A stretch of 64,000 bases of DNA from Agreia sp. Leaf283 (lineage in GTDB: Bacteria > Actinomycetota > Actinomycetes > Actinomycetales > Microbacteriaceae), in NCBI RefSeq assembly GCF_001422485.1, contig NZ_LMNF01000001.1:1773402-1837401 (forward strand). The letters are read 5' to 3'. The translations under genes were made by a program, and so were the position numbers. Under the pieces are notes generated by a model, which did no database searches, was not told the origin of the DNA, and saw only the letters and a program-made list of their open reading frames with translations. This document shows positions 46,980 through 55,714 of this stretch, one piece after another; position 1 is the stretch's first letter, and every line of letters begins with the position of its first letter.

Positions 46980-47831
46980 TCAGCGGAAGATGATCGTGCG
47001 GGCGCCGTCTTGGAGCACTCGATGCTCCGAGAACCACTTGACGGCCTGGGTGAGGGTGCGGCTCTCCTCGTCCTGGCCGATGGAGACGAGCTCCGAAGCG
47101 GTGCGGGAGTGGTCGACGCGCACGACGTTCTGCTCGATGATGGGCCCCTCGTCGAGGTCGCTCGTCACGAAGTGGGCGGTGGCTCCGATGAGCTTCACCC
47201 CGCGGGCGTGGGCCTGCTTGTAGGGGTTCGCGCCCTTGAAGCCGGGCAGGAACGAGTGGTGGATGTTGATGGCCCGCCCGGCGAGCGCGGCGCAGAGTTC
47301 GGGCGACAGGATCTGCATGTATCGCGCCAGCACCACGAGCTCGATGTCGTTCTGCTCCACCACCTCGAGCACGCGACGTTCGAACGCGGCCTTGCTCGCG
47401 GCATCCGTCACCGGAAGGGACTCGAAGGCCACCCCGTAGAACCCGGCGAGCTCGGCGAGCACCGTGTGGTTGCTCAGCACGAGCGGGATGTCGACGGAGA
47501 GCTGGCCGGCGCGCTGGCGGAACAGCAGATCGTTGAGGCAGTGCGCAGCCGTTGAGCCGAGGACAAGGGTGCGCAGGGGGCGGCCGACGACGTCGAGCTG
47601 CCAGTCCATGTCGTAGCGCTCGATCACCGGGGCCAGGGCCTGCTCGAAGACGGAGCGATCGGACTCGGACTCGACCTGGAGGCGCATGAAGAACCGGCCC
47701 GTGTCGGCGCTCGAGAACTGCTGGCTCTCGGTGATGTTGCCGCCGGATGAGACCACCGCGCCGCTCACGGCGTGCACGATCCCGGGGAGGTCGGCGCAGA
47801 CGAAGGTCAATACCCAGTGGGAACTCGTCAA
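46980..47831 (-). CDS. purU: Formyltetrahydrofolate deformylase
   Basis: PurU hydrolyses 10-formyl-tetrahydrofolate to formate and tetrahydrofolate, balancing the one-carbon pool. The 283-residue protein has an N-terminal ACT domain (WVLTFVCADLPGIVHAVSGAV), then a formyl-transferase-like domain with LARYMQIL and the catalytic segment INIHHSFLPGFKGANPYKQAH and GPIIEQ. The start is TTG 47831 with AGAGG eight bases upstream. It fits the one-carbon gene set further right (glyA, folD). Confidence 0.93.
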   Translation of the reverse strand: MTSSHWVLTFVCADLPGIVHAVSGAVVSSGGNITESQQFSSADTGRFFMRLQVESESDRSVFEQALAPVIERYDMDWQLDVVGRPLRTLVLGSTAAHCLNDLLFRQRAGQLSVDIPLVLSNHTVLAELAGFYGVAFESLPVTDAASKAAFERRVLEVVEQNDIELVVLARYMQILSPELCAALAGRAINIHHSFLPGFKGANPYKQAHARGVKLIGATAHFVTSDLDEGPIIEQNVVRVDHSRTASELVSIGQDEESRTLTQAVKWFSEHRVLQDGARTIIFR

Positions 47832-48047
47832 CGCTCTCGCCTCTTCTCTTGGCTTCTGCCTCCCGATACACTAGCGGGTGGCCGACGGATATCGTTCGGC
47901 CCCGGGCATGCACGACGTCGTCATCGGTTCCTGAGGTCTGGTGCCCGTCGTGCGGCGTCGTCCGACTCTTCCGATGCCGCCCTCGTCAGGTTGGCGTGAC
48001 GCCGCCTCTGTTCGCCTTCTTTCGTTAGTTTGGTTCGTTCTTTCTCC

Positions 48048-49292
48048 GTGACTCAGCCGTTCACCTCTCCCATCGCCGTCGTCCCGACCGGAGCCCCCGG
48101 ACGTCCCTTCCCCTGGGGCGGCCTGCTCGTGCTCGCCTCGGCCGTGTTCCTCTCGGTCACCGCCGAAATGCTTCCCACGGGCCTCCTGCCGGAGATGAGC
48201 GCGGAGCTCGGGGTCGGCCAGTCGCAGATCGGGCTGCTCGTCTCGGTCTTCGCCTTCGCGGTCGTGCTCACGAGCATCCCTCTCTCGCGGCTGACACGCA
48301 GCGTCTCTCGGCACCGCCTGATCGTTCTCGTGCTCATCGTCGTCTCGCTCTCGAGCGCGGTCACCGCCATCGCGCCGAGCTTCGAGATCCTCGTGGGAGC
48401 GCGCATCGTGGGCGGCATGGCGCACGGGCTGTTCTGGGCAGTGATGGGCGCCTATTCGGGCTATCTCGTGCCGAAGGAGCAGCTCGGCCGAGCCGTCGCC
48501 ATCACCACCGGTGGAGGCACGCTCGCCTTCGTGCTCGGCGTTCCCCTCGGCACCGTGCTCGGGCAGGCCGTCGGGTGGCGGAGCGCGTTCGGGGCCATCG
48601 CGGTGCTGTGCATCGTGGGCGCGGCCCTGATGCTTTGGCTGTTGCCCCGGGTGGAGCGCCCGGCCAAGTCCGATGCGCCGGCGGAACGGCATCCGTCGGG
48701 CCGACGCAAGCTCGATGCATCGGTGCCCGCCGTCGCCCTGCTCTGCCTGCTGGCCGCCGTCATCATGATCGGTCATTACGCCTTCTACACCTTCATCGCG
48801 CCCTATCTCATCGGGGAGCTGGGTGTGGATTCCGGCGACGTGGGACTGCTGCTGGCGATCTACGGCATCGCCGGCGCGGGCGGCCTGCTGCTCGCCGGAA
48901 CGGTGTTCGGTCGGCATCCCACGCTCGGCGTGGTGATCGGTGTCGCCGTCACCGCGATCTCGGTGACCGTCATGGCCCTGTTCGCGGCCAACCCGATGAT
49001 CGCCATCCCGGCGTTCGTGCTGTGGGGACTCGTCTTCGGAACCCTGCCGCCGCTCCTCGGCGCCCGGCTGCTGCATGTCGCATCGGTCGACATCCGCGAT
49101 ACGGCGAGTGCGTTCTATTCGACGTCGTTCAATGTCGGCATCGGCGGGGGAGCCCTCGTGGGCGCGGCCCTGCTCGACGGGTTCGGTCTGACGTCGCTTC
49201 CGGTGGCGTACCTGATCACCCTGGCGCTCGCGGGCGTGCTGCTGGTGGCGGCCGAGCTGAACTCGCGCCGCCGCAGCGCGCGCGTCAGCTGA
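48048..49292 (+). CDS. MFS transporter, DHA1-type efflux permease
   Basis: The 414-residue protein has twelve hydrophobic helices and the DHA1 sequence style: TAEMLPTGLLPEMSAELGVGQSQIGLLVSVFAFAVVL in the first helices (AraJ/PbuE-like), the motif A-like loop IPLSRLTRSVSRHRL and RIVGGMAHGLFWAVMG. A substrate cannot be assigned. I start at GTG 48048; TTG 48030 is possible and neither has a good ribosome site. Its end overlaps the convergent sigma factor gene by eight bases. Confidence 0.88.
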   Translation: MTQPFTSPIAVVPTGAPGRPFPWGGLLVLASAVFLSVTAEMLPTGLLPEMSAELGVGQSQIGLLVSVFAFAVVLTSIPLSRLTRSVSRHRLIVLVLIVVSLSSAVTAIAPSFEILVGARIVGGMAHGLFWAVMGAYSGYLVPKEQLGRAVAITTGGGTLAFVLGVPLGTVLGQAVGWRSAFGAIAVLCIVGAALMLWLLPRVERPAKSDAPAERHPSGRRKLDASVPAVALLCLLAAVIMIGHYAFYTFIAPYLIGELGVDSGDVGLLLAIYGIAGAGGLLLAGTVFGRHPTLGVVIGVAVTAISVTVMALFAANPMIAIPAFVLWGLVFGTLPPLLGARLLHVASVDIRDTASAFYSTSFNVGIGGGALVGAALLDGFGLTSLPVAYLITLALAGVLLVAAELNSRRRSARVS

Positions 49293-51258
49293 TCGCGTAG
49301 GAGATGAGTCGGGTCAGACCGTATCGGCCGGAATCAGGGTCGTAGTACCGCATGCCGAGTTCGATCGGCCCGGTCACCTCGGAGCCGTAGACCTGCGACC
49401 ACATTCCGCTGTCGTCGAGCACGTGGATGTCACCGCGAACCTCGCCGTTCACGATGCGCTGGATGCTGGCGCCGGGCACTCCGGATATGGAGAGTTCGTA
49501 GGTGTCGGCGACCGGGATCGAAGCTCCCTCGAGGGGATTCTGGATCGTGGGAGCCTCGAGGACCACGAGGTGCTGGGGAGCGCTCGGGTCTGATGCGACC
49601 CCGTCGACGACCTGTCGAACGACGACCTCGCGACCGGCGGGGTCGCCGGAGATGCTGGAGCCGAAGTCGGAGATCGACCAGGTACCGTCGTCGGCCGCTG
49701 TCGTGGACACCAGGGTATTGCCGTCGGCATCGAGGATCTCTATCGATGACAGCGGTTCGGCGATGCCGCTGAACACCGGGAAGGTGAGCTGGTCGGCAGC
49801 CTGCTCGACGATCACGGTGGGAGCCGCGGGGGTGGGTTCGGGGTCGACCGGAGGTTCGGTGGGCGGGGTCGTGGGCGGGGTGGGATCGACGGGGGGCGTG
49901 GTCGGCACGACGACCGGCGGTGTCGACGGCTCAGCGGAGGTCGACGGTTCTGCCGGTGTGCTCGGGCCGGGGGCGTCGCTCGGCGACGGATCCGGTGCGA
50001 CGGCGGGTTTCGTGGGGCTGCCGGGCGTGCCGGGACGCGTCGGTTCGGGCTCGGCCTCTGGCGCGGGTGCCGTGGTCGGCGCAGGCGGCGTGGCCGGGGC
50101 CGGGGCGGGATCGGCGACGACGGCCTTGTCGGAATCGCTGGAGGAGTCGCCGGGATCGGCTGTGGAGGAGTCGGGTGAGACGTCGGCGGAGGACGCCTCG
50201 TCTGCCGGGGTGGCGAACAGCCCGGGGCCGAGGGTGACGGCCGCGACCACGGCGGCGGCGAGAGCGAGGGCTCCGACGGCCGAGCCGACGATGCCGGCCG
50301 CGCCGATGCCGGATGCGGCCGCACCCGTCGTGCCTCCGACGCTCGACGATGTGCTGCCGACAATCGATGACGTGGATCCGTTAGCACTCGCGGCGGAGGA
50401 GCCCGAGGTGAGGTCGGCCGGCATCGTCGCGGCCGCCACCAGCCCGCCTGCCGTGCCGCTGCCCGCCTGCATCCACGAGAGGAACCCGGCGGCGCCGGAG
50501 ACACCGGCCGCGAGGGGAAGCAGCACGAGGGCGAGGCGGGAACCGACCTGGCGTGCTTCGTCGGCGACGATGGTGCACGAGGTGCATCCGGCGAGGTGAT
50601 CGCGGACCCTCTTGGACTCGCGCGCGCCGAGCGTGCCCCGGGTGAACGAGCCGAGGCGCTCGATGGCGGCCGCGCACTCGGGATCTGTCGTGCGCCGGAG
50701 GTGCGCCTGGATCCACGCCTGACGCAGGCCCTCTCGTGCGCGGTAGGTGAGCGCCGAGACCGCGTTGGCCTTCATGCCGAGGAGCGGGGCGATCTCCGCA
50801 GACGAGAGCTGCTCGACCTCGCTGTACCACAGGGCCTCCTGCCAGCGCGTGGGGAGGCTGCGGAATGCGTTGACCGTGAGGCTCTTGTCGAGCGCGGCGA
50901 GGGAGGCGTCTTCTTCTGTCGAGGGGTCGGCGATCAGGTCGAGGTCTTCGCTGGCGTCGGCGCTCTTGGCGCGCGCCCACTGCATCGACACGTTGCGGAT
51001 GGTGGTGAAGAGGTAGGGGCGGAAGGCCGTGGTGGGACCGCCGCCTGCGGAGATCGCCTGGAAGACGCGGGCGAAGGCCTCGGAGAGGAGATCGTCGGCA
51101 TCGAAGCGGTGGCTGCGTGCCACGGCTCGACCGGCGTTGGAGTGGCGGACCCACAGTTCGCCGAACGCAGCGGAGTTGCCGGCTCGAGTGAACTCGACGA
51201 GTTCCATGTCTGAGGCGTCGGCGTGCGGCCGGGCGGGTGGTTCGAGGTGGGCGGCCAT
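49285..51258 (-). CDS. ECF sigma factor fused to zinc-finger, transmembrane, Pro-rich and Ig-like regions
   Basis: A 657-residue single chain. Residues about 17-100 are sigma region 2 (DADDLLSEAFARVFQ) and about 128-187 region 4 (LSSAEIAPLLGMKANAVSALTYRAREGLRQAW). Next is an anti-sigma-type zinc finger (HLAGCTSC; His221, Cys225, Cys228), a hydrophobic segment (about 240-262), a Gly/Ser/Thr stretch, a second hydrophobic segment (about 320-348), a Pro/Thr/Glu-rich region of roughly 130 residues, and two beta-type Ig-like segments to the end. ECF groups with fused zinc finger and membrane parts are known (such as ECF53). The sensor-type end presumably monitors the envelope, but two membrane helices would return it to the cytoplasm, so one may not span. 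ATG 51258 has AGGAG 10 bases upstream; the GTG at 51267 sits too close to it. Confidence 0.9.
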   Translation of the reverse strand: MAAHLEPPARPHADASDMELVEFTRAGNSAAFGELWVRHSNAGRAVARSHRFDADDLLSEAFARVFQAISAGGGPTTAFRPYLFTTIRNVSMQWARAKSADASEDLDLIADPSTEEDASLAALDKSLTVNAFRSLPTRWQEALWYSEVEQLSSAEIAPLLGMKANAVSALTYRAREGLRQAWIQAHLRRTTDPECAAAIERLGSFTRGTLGARESKRVRDHLAGCTSCTIVADEARQVGSRLALVLLPLAAGVSGAAGFLSWMQAGSGTAGGLVAAATMPADLTSGSSAASANGSTSSIVGSTSSSVGGTTGAAASGIGAAGIVGSAVGALALAAAVVAAVTLGPGLFATPADEASSADVSPDSSTADPGDSSSDSDKAVVADPAPAPATPPAPTTAPAPEAEPEPTRPGTPGSPTKPAVAPDPSPSDAPGPSTPAEPSTSAEPSTPPVVVPTTPPVDPTPPTTPPTEPPVDPEPTPAAPTVIVEQAADQLTFPVFSGIAEPLSSIEILDADGNTLVSTTAADDGTWSISDFGSSISGDPAGREVVVRQVVDGVASDPSAPQHLVVLEAPTIQNPLEGASIPVADTYELSISGVPGASIQRIVNGEVRGDIHVLDDSGMWSQVYGSEVTGPIELGMRYYDPDSGRYGLTRLISYAIS

Positions 51259-51402
51259 ACGGCGCACACTCCTTTATTAAAAGGGGAATTCAGGACGGTA
51301 CTACGGGGTCCCCATTCCCCCCTCACATAAAGAGACATGCGAGGACAGCGTCTATGACGCCACTTGTGCAAGAAATCATAGCGGATGCCTCATGTAGGCT
51401 TC

Positions 51403-51478
51403 CTTATGTCGCAACTGGCGTTCAGATGGTCACCATCGGGAAGCGACTGACACGAATTCGGCCGCGCGCCTGGGTCGA
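51403..51478 (+). ncRNA. ZTP (pfl) riboswitch upstream of glyA-folD
   Basis: The conserved elements appear in order: GTCGCAACTGGCG (51408-51420), a hairpin GATGG-TCA-CCATC (51425-51437), GGGAAGCGAC (51438-51447) whose GCGAC pairs with the opening GTCGC, and after a linker CCGCGCGCCTGGG (51462-51474), the 3' pseudoknot strand. This is the pfl-motif architecture that senses ZTP/ZMP, the signal of 10-formyl-folate shortage, and glyA and folD are classic targets. A later segment GCGCGGC (51506-51512) can pair with GCCGCGC (51461-51467) inside the aptamer, giving a possible switch that exposes or hides the downstream region. Confidence 0.85.
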
Positions 51479-51547
51479 TCCGGATACCGCATCACCCCGT
51501 CGTCCGCGCGGCGACACATTCCGTTTCTGTCATGTTAGGAGCCAGTC

Positions 51548-52831
51548 TTGTCTGATAACACGCCATCCAAGTTCAACGAACCCCTCCAGACCGTCGATCC
51601 CGAGATCTACGCCGTGCTCGAGAAGGAGCTGGGTCGCCAGCGCGACACGCTCGAGATGATCGCGAGTGAGAACTTCGTTCCTCGCGCGGTGCTGCAGTCG
51701 CAGGGCTCCGTGCTCACCAACAAGTACGCGGAGGGCTACCCGGGGCGTCGGTACTACGGCGGATGCGAGTTCGTCGACATAGCCGAAGAACTGGCCATCG
51801 CCCGTGCGAAGAGCCTCTTCAACGCCGAGTACGCGAACGTGCAGCCGCACTCCGGAGCCACCGCCAACGCAGCCGTTCTGTCTGCGATCGCCACCCCGGG
51901 CGACACCATCCTCGGGCTCGAACTGAGCCACGGCGGACACCTGACCCACGGCATGAAGCTGAACTTCTCGGGCAAGCTCTACAACGCCGTCTCCTACGGC
52001 GTCGACCCGGAGACGTTCCTCGTCGACATGAACGTCGTGCGCGACAAGGCGCTCGAGCACCGCCCGCAGGTCATCATCGCTGGATGGTCGGCCTACCCCC
52101 GTCACCTCGACTTCGCCGCGTTCCGGGCCATCGCCGACGAGGTGGGCGCCAAGCTCTGGGTCGACATGGCCCACTTCGCCGGGCTGGTCGCCGCGGGCCT
52201 GCACCCGTCGCCCGTGCCCTTCGCCGACGTCGTGTCGTCGACCGTGCACAAGACCATCGGCGGTCCCCGTTCCGGCTTCATCATCAGCCGCGACACCGAG
52301 CTGGCGAAGAAGCTCAACTCGAACGTGTTCCCCGGCCAGCAGGGCGGTCCGCTCATGCACGTCATCGCCGCCAAGGCCACGGCGTTCAAGCTCGCTGCCG
52401 AGCCCGAGTTCCGCGACCGCCAGCAGCGCACCATCGACGGCGCCCGCATCGTCGCCGACCGCCTGACCGCCGAGGACTCGCGCGCCGGCGGCGTCGACGT
52501 GCTCACGGGCGGCACCGAGGTGCACCTCGTGCTCGCCGACCTGCGCAACTCGCCCCTCGACGGGCAGCAGGCCGAAGACGTGCTGCACGAGGTGGGCATC
52601 ACGGTCAACCGCAACTCCGTTCCCTTCGACCCCCGCCCGCCGATGGTCACGTCCGGCCTCCGCATCGGAACGCCCGCGCTGGCGACACGGGGCTTCGGCG
52701 ACGTCGAGTTCACCGAGGTGGCCGACATCATCGCCGAGGCCTTGAAGCCCGGAGCCGACACCGCGTCGCTCCGCACGCGCGTGACCGCACTCACCGAGGC
52801 GTTCCCGCTCTACCCCGGGCTCGTGCAGTGA
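51548..52831 (+). CDS. glyA: Serine hydroxymethyltransferase
   Basis: GlyA interconverts serine and glycine, loading one-carbon units on tetrahydrofolate. The 427-residue PLP enzyme has [49 protein letters not shown] and the PLP-lysine segment [14 protein letters not shown]. The start is TTG with AGGAG six bases upstream, following the ZTP riboswitch. Its stop overlaps folD by four bases. Confidence 0.96.
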   Translation: MSDNTPSKFNEPLQTVDPEIYAVLEKELGRQRDTLEMIASENFVPRAVLQSQGSVLTNKYAEGYPGRRYYGGCEFVDIAEELAIARAKSLFNAEYANVQPHSGATANAAVLSAIATPGDTILGLELSHGGHLTHGMKLNFSGKLYNAVSYGVDPETFLVDMNVVRDKALEHRPQVIIAGWSAYPRHLDFAAFRAIADEVGAKLWVDMAHFAGLVAAGLHPSPVPFADVVSSTVHKTIGGPRSGFIISRDTELAKKLNSNVFPGQQGGPLMHVIAAKATAFKLAAEPEFRDRQQRTIDGARIVADRLTAEDSRAGGVDVLTGGTEVHLVLADLRNSPLDGQQAEDVLHEVGITVNRNSVPFDPRPPMVTSGLRIGTPALATRGFGDVEFTEVADIIAEALKPGADTASLRTRVTALTEAFPLYPGLVQ

Positions 52832-53712
52832 CGGCCGTCGTCCTCGACGGCGTCGCCACCGCGGCCGCCATCAAGGCAGAGCTGGCCCAGCGCGTCGTAG
52901 AGCTGAAGAAGCAGGGCATCCACCCGGGCCTCGGAACGCTGCTGGTCGGCGACGATCCCGCATCCCGTTCCTACGTCGCGGGCAAGCACCGCGACTGCGC
53001 CGAGGTCGGCATCGAGTCGATCCGCGTCGACCTGCCGGCCACGGCCAGCGAGCAGGACGTGCGCGACGCCATCGAGGCGCTCAACGCCGATCCGCTCGTC
53101 ACGGGCTACATCGTGCAGCTCCCGTTGCCGAACGGCATCGACGAGAACGCGATGCTCGAACTCATCGATCCGGCCAAAGACGCAGACGGGCTGCACCCGA
53201 CGAACCTCGGGCGCCTGGTGCTCACGGTCGATCCCTCGGCGAGTTCCGGTCGTCCCGCGCCGCTTCCGTGCACCCCCGCCGGCATCGTCGAGATCCTGCG
53301 CCGCTACGAGGTGCCGCTCAGCGGCAGTCACGTCGTGATCGTGGGCCGCGGGCTCACCGTCGGTCGCCCCCTCGGGCTGCTGCTCACCCGCAAGGGCATC
53401 GACGCGACCGTCACGCTCACCCATTCCCGCACCCGCGATCTCGAGGCCGAGGTGCGCCGCGCCGACATCGTGATCGCTGCCGTCGGAGTTCCCGGCCTCA
53501 TCAAGCCCGAGTGGGTCAAGCCGGGCGCCGCGGTGCTCGACGTGGGAATCACGCGCGTCGTCGACGAGGAGACCGGCAAGGCGAGGCTGAAGGGCGACGT
53601 CGATCCTGCCGTCGCCGAGGTCGCCGGGTTCCTGTCGCCGGTACCCGGCGGAGTAGGGCCGATGACCCGCGCCCTGCTGGTACAGAACGTGGTCGACGCC
53701 GCGACTCCGTAG
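52828..53712 (+). CDS. folD: Bifunctional methylene-THF dehydrogenase/methenyl-THF cyclohydrolase
   Basis: FolD converts methylene- to 10-formyl-tetrahydrofolate. The 294-residue protein has [20 protein letters not shown] with the catalytic Lys, [46 protein letters not shown], the NADP site [17 protein letters not shown] and the ending [17 protein letters not shown]. It begins with GTG in the glyA stop (GTGA), so both are under the ZTP riboswitch. Confidence 0.95.
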   Translation: MTAVVLDGVATAAAIKAELAQRVVELKKQGIHPGLGTLLVGDDPASRSYVAGKHRDCAEVGIESIRVDLPATASEQDVRDAIEALNADPLVTGYIVQLPLPNGIDENAMLELIDPAKDADGLHPTNLGRLVLTVDPSASSGRPAPLPCTPAGIVEILRRYEVPLSGSHVVIVGRGLTVGRPLGLLLTRKGIDATVTLTHSRTRDLEAEVRRADIVIAAVGVPGLIKPEWVKPGAAVLDVGITRVVDEETGKARLKGDVDPAVAEVAGFLSPVPGGVGPMTRALLVQNVVDAATP

Positions 53713-53755
53713 GTCGAGGCGAAAGAGCACGACCCCACCAATGAAGGAGGAACGC

Positions 53756-53893
53756 ATGACGCACGAACATCCCAAGCCTCACGATCCGGGCAAGAAGACG
53801 GTCGCTGAGAAAGAGGACAACGTCCTCGAGGAGATCGAGGAGTCGCTTCCCACCGATCCGGAACCGACCGACGGGTCTGCGCCCGCCGCCTGA
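53756..53893 (+). CDS. 45-residue highly charged small protein
   Basis: A strong AAGGAGGA ends five bases before the ATG. The peptide starts MTHEHPKPHDPGKKTV, continues with an acidic stretch (EKEDNVLEEIEES) and ends in Pro/Thr/Ala. It has no Cys and no hydrophobic segment and is probably disordered. It follows folD by 43 bases and ends seven bases before a large hairpin, so it is the last gene of the glyA-folD transcript. I recognise no family; the ribosome site, codon use and terminator placement support it being real. Confidence 0.7.
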   Translation: MTHEHPKPHDPGKKTVAEKEDNVLEEIEESLPTDPEPTDGSAPAA

Positions 53894-53900
53894 CCGGCAC

Positions 53901-53943
53901 GTCGCCCGGCCCTGAGGCATCCGGATGCCTCAGGCCGGGCGAC
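53901..53943 (+). terminator. Long hairpin ending the glyA-folD transcript
   Basis: GTCGCCCGGCC and TGAGGCATCC (53901-53922, one bulged C) pair with 53923-53943, giving about 21 base pairs with almost no loop. No T run follows. Confidence 0.7.
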
Positions 53944-53959
53944 ACCGTAGGCTTATGCC

Positions 53960-54877
53960 GTGACAGCAGCGACAGGCACCCAGTTCTCCGTGGAGTTCGG
54001 CGATTCCCGGGCCACGATCACCGAGCTGGCCGCGGGTCTCCGGGGCCTCGTGCTCGACGGAGTCGAGGTCGTGCGGGAGTACCCCGAGTCGTCGTTGCCG
54101 CCGATGGGCCAGGGCATCGTCCTCGTTCCGTGGCCGAATCGCATCGCGAAGGCCGCCTGGGTGCTCGATGGAAAATCTCAGCAGCTCGACGTGACAGAGC
54201 CGTCGACCGGCAATGCCACGCACGGCCTGCTGCGCAACACGGCCTACACCGTGGCAGAGCAGGGCGATGGTTTCCTCACCCTGCATGCCCGCGTCTTCCC
54301 CCAGCACGGCTACCCCTTCCTGCTCGACACGTCGGTGAGCTACGAACTGAGCGAGGCCGGTCTGACCGTCACCCACGCCATCACGAACGAGTCGGATGCT
54401 CCGGCGCCGGTCGCGGTCGGCGCGCACCCGTATTTCGTCGTGGGCTCGGTGCCCGCGGAGGACCTGACTCTCACCATCGCCGCGGAGACCACCTACGACT
54501 ACGACGACGCATTCATCCCCACCGCCGAGGTCGGCGTCGAGGAGGCGGGACTCGACCTGCGCGCCGGGCGCCGTCTCTCCGATGTCGACCTCAACCACGC
54601 GTTCGGAACCCTGACGGGAACCGGCGGGCAGAACGTGCACTCCCTCGTCGCCCCCGACGGCCGCCGCGTCGAATTGTGGACGGATGCGAACTTCGCCTGG
54701 GTGCAGGCCTACAACCCCCGAGCCTTCCCCTTCGAGACGGGCACGGGCATGGCCATCGCCCTCGAGCCGATGACCGCCCCGGCTAACGCGTTCAACACGG
54801 GGCAGGGCGTGCGCTGGCTCGAACCGGGCACGTCGTGGATGCTCAGCTGGGGCGTGCGGTACCGCCCGGCCTCCTAG
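53960..54877 (+). CDS. Aldose 1-epimerase family protein
   Basis: The 305-residue protein has the galactose mutarotase-like fold: GQGIVLVPWPNRIAKAAW, the catalytic His in ATHGLLRNTAY, a second His in GAHPYF and the Glu region IALEPMTAPANAFN near the C-terminus. It interconverts alpha and beta anomers of an aldose or acts as a hexose-6-phosphate mutarotase; which sugar is unclear. It starts with GTG 17 bases after the preceding terminator. Confidence 0.9.
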   Translation: MTAATGTQFSVEFGDSRATITELAAGLRGLVLDGVEVVREYPESSLPPMGQGIVLVPWPNRIAKAAWVLDGKSQQLDVTEPSTGNATHGLLRNTAYTVAEQGDGFLTLHARVFPQHGYPFLLDTSVSYELSEAGLTVTHAITNESDAPAPVAVGAHPYFVVGSVPAEDLTLTIAAETTYDYDDAFIPTAEVGVEEAGLDLRAGRRLSDVDLNHAFGTLTGTGGQNVHSLVAPDGRRVELWTDANFAWVQAYNPRAFPFETGTGMAIALEPMTAPANAFNTGQGVRWLEPGTSWMLSWGVRYRPAS

Positions 54878-54990
54878 CGGCCACGATCAGCCCCGCCTGT
54901 AGCGTGCCTGCGGTGAGGCGTAAACCCCTTGTTCGGGGGCGAGGCGTTGCATAGCCTGACGACATAACAACTCTGGAATGGAGTGGATCA

Positions 54991-55248
54991 ATGTCTCTGC
55001 TATTCGACAGCGTGCCCTCGACGACGACCGCACCCGAATCGATCTCGCCCGACCGTGCGGCGCCGCGCCTCCGCTGGGAACTCGTCTTCGACGGCGTCTG
55101 GCTCGCTCGTCACGACGGGCGATTCGCCGGCATGGTGCAGGGCACCCCGGGCGACTCGATGAAGCTCACCGACGCCCGTGGCAACCTGTGCGGACTCTAC
55201 GCATCGCTCGACGACGCGAAAGCAGCTCTGATCGACCGCTCGCACTGA
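54991..55248 (+). CDS. Small hypothetical protein (85 residues)
   Basis: A GGAGTGG lies upstream of the ATG. The sequence has a disordered N-terminus (Ser/Thr/Pro, about 1-25) and a small folded part: LRWELVFDGVWLARHDGRFAGMVQ, then GNLCGLYASLDDAKAALIDRSH. This pattern recurs in short Microbacteriaceae proteins, but no function is known. It stands alone between the epimerase and DUF7882 genes. Confidence 0.75.
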   Translation: MSLLFDSVPSTTTAPESISPDRAAPRLRWELVFDGVWLARHDGRFAGMVQGTPGDSMKLTDARGNLCGLYASLDDAKAALIDRSH

Positions 55249-55285
55249 TGCGGCATCGGTGCTGCATCGCACACCGTCCTCACTT

Positions 55286-55291
55286 TTGACA
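55286..55291 (+). promoter_or_regulatory. Possible -35 element ahead of the DUF7882 gene
   Basis: TTGACA is a perfect consensus hexamer in the 140-base gap. No strong -10 hexamer stands 16-18 bases downstream (TCACAT is the best), so this is weak. Confidence 0.3.
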
Positions 55292-55390
55292 ACCCCGAAC
55301 CCAAAAGCTCACATTTAGGGGTAGGTTCACTGGGGAGCTCACGTGGAATTAGATCGCGTGGGCCCTTTGTGAGGAATGGACGATTTTCAT

Positions 55391-55714
55391 ATGGGCAGAC
55401 TGATCTACGGCACCGGTGACACCGACGTCGAATTCGAGGATCGGCTGCTCGCTCACCTCAAGGTCGTCATCTCGACGAAGCTGCGGCGCAACGAGGCGTT
55501 CATGCTGTCGTGGGAGCACGGCACCGAAGAGGGAAGCGGACGCAGCACCATCTGGATCCACCCCTCGATCCCGCTCCACTTCCGCTTCTACGGCAACAAG
55601 TCGCCGGCGCTCAACCGGGTGTGGATCGAAGACCTGATGCTCGCGGCAAACAGCACGGGCGGTCTCAGGCCGGTTCCCGAACCCGACGAGCACTCCGAGC
55701 CCGGCAACTCATAG
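55391..55714 (+). CDS. DUF7882 family protein
   Basis: The 107-residue protein begins MGRLIYGTGDTDVEFEDRLLAHLKVVISTKLRRNEAFMLSW, the form of a family seen across Microbacteriaceae and often mislabelled as an ATP-dependent DNA ligase. It has no ligase motif. I chose the ATG at 55391 because relatives begin MGxLIYG; ATG 55376 lies directly against a GAGGA and is less likely. The 3' end overlaps the convergent EI24 gene by six bases. Confidence 0.82.
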   Translation: MGRLIYGTGDTDVEFEDRLLAHLKVVISTKLRRNEAFMLSWEHGTEEGSGRSTIWIHPSIPLHFRFYGNKSPALNRVWIEDLMLAANSTGGLRPVPEPDEHSEPGNS

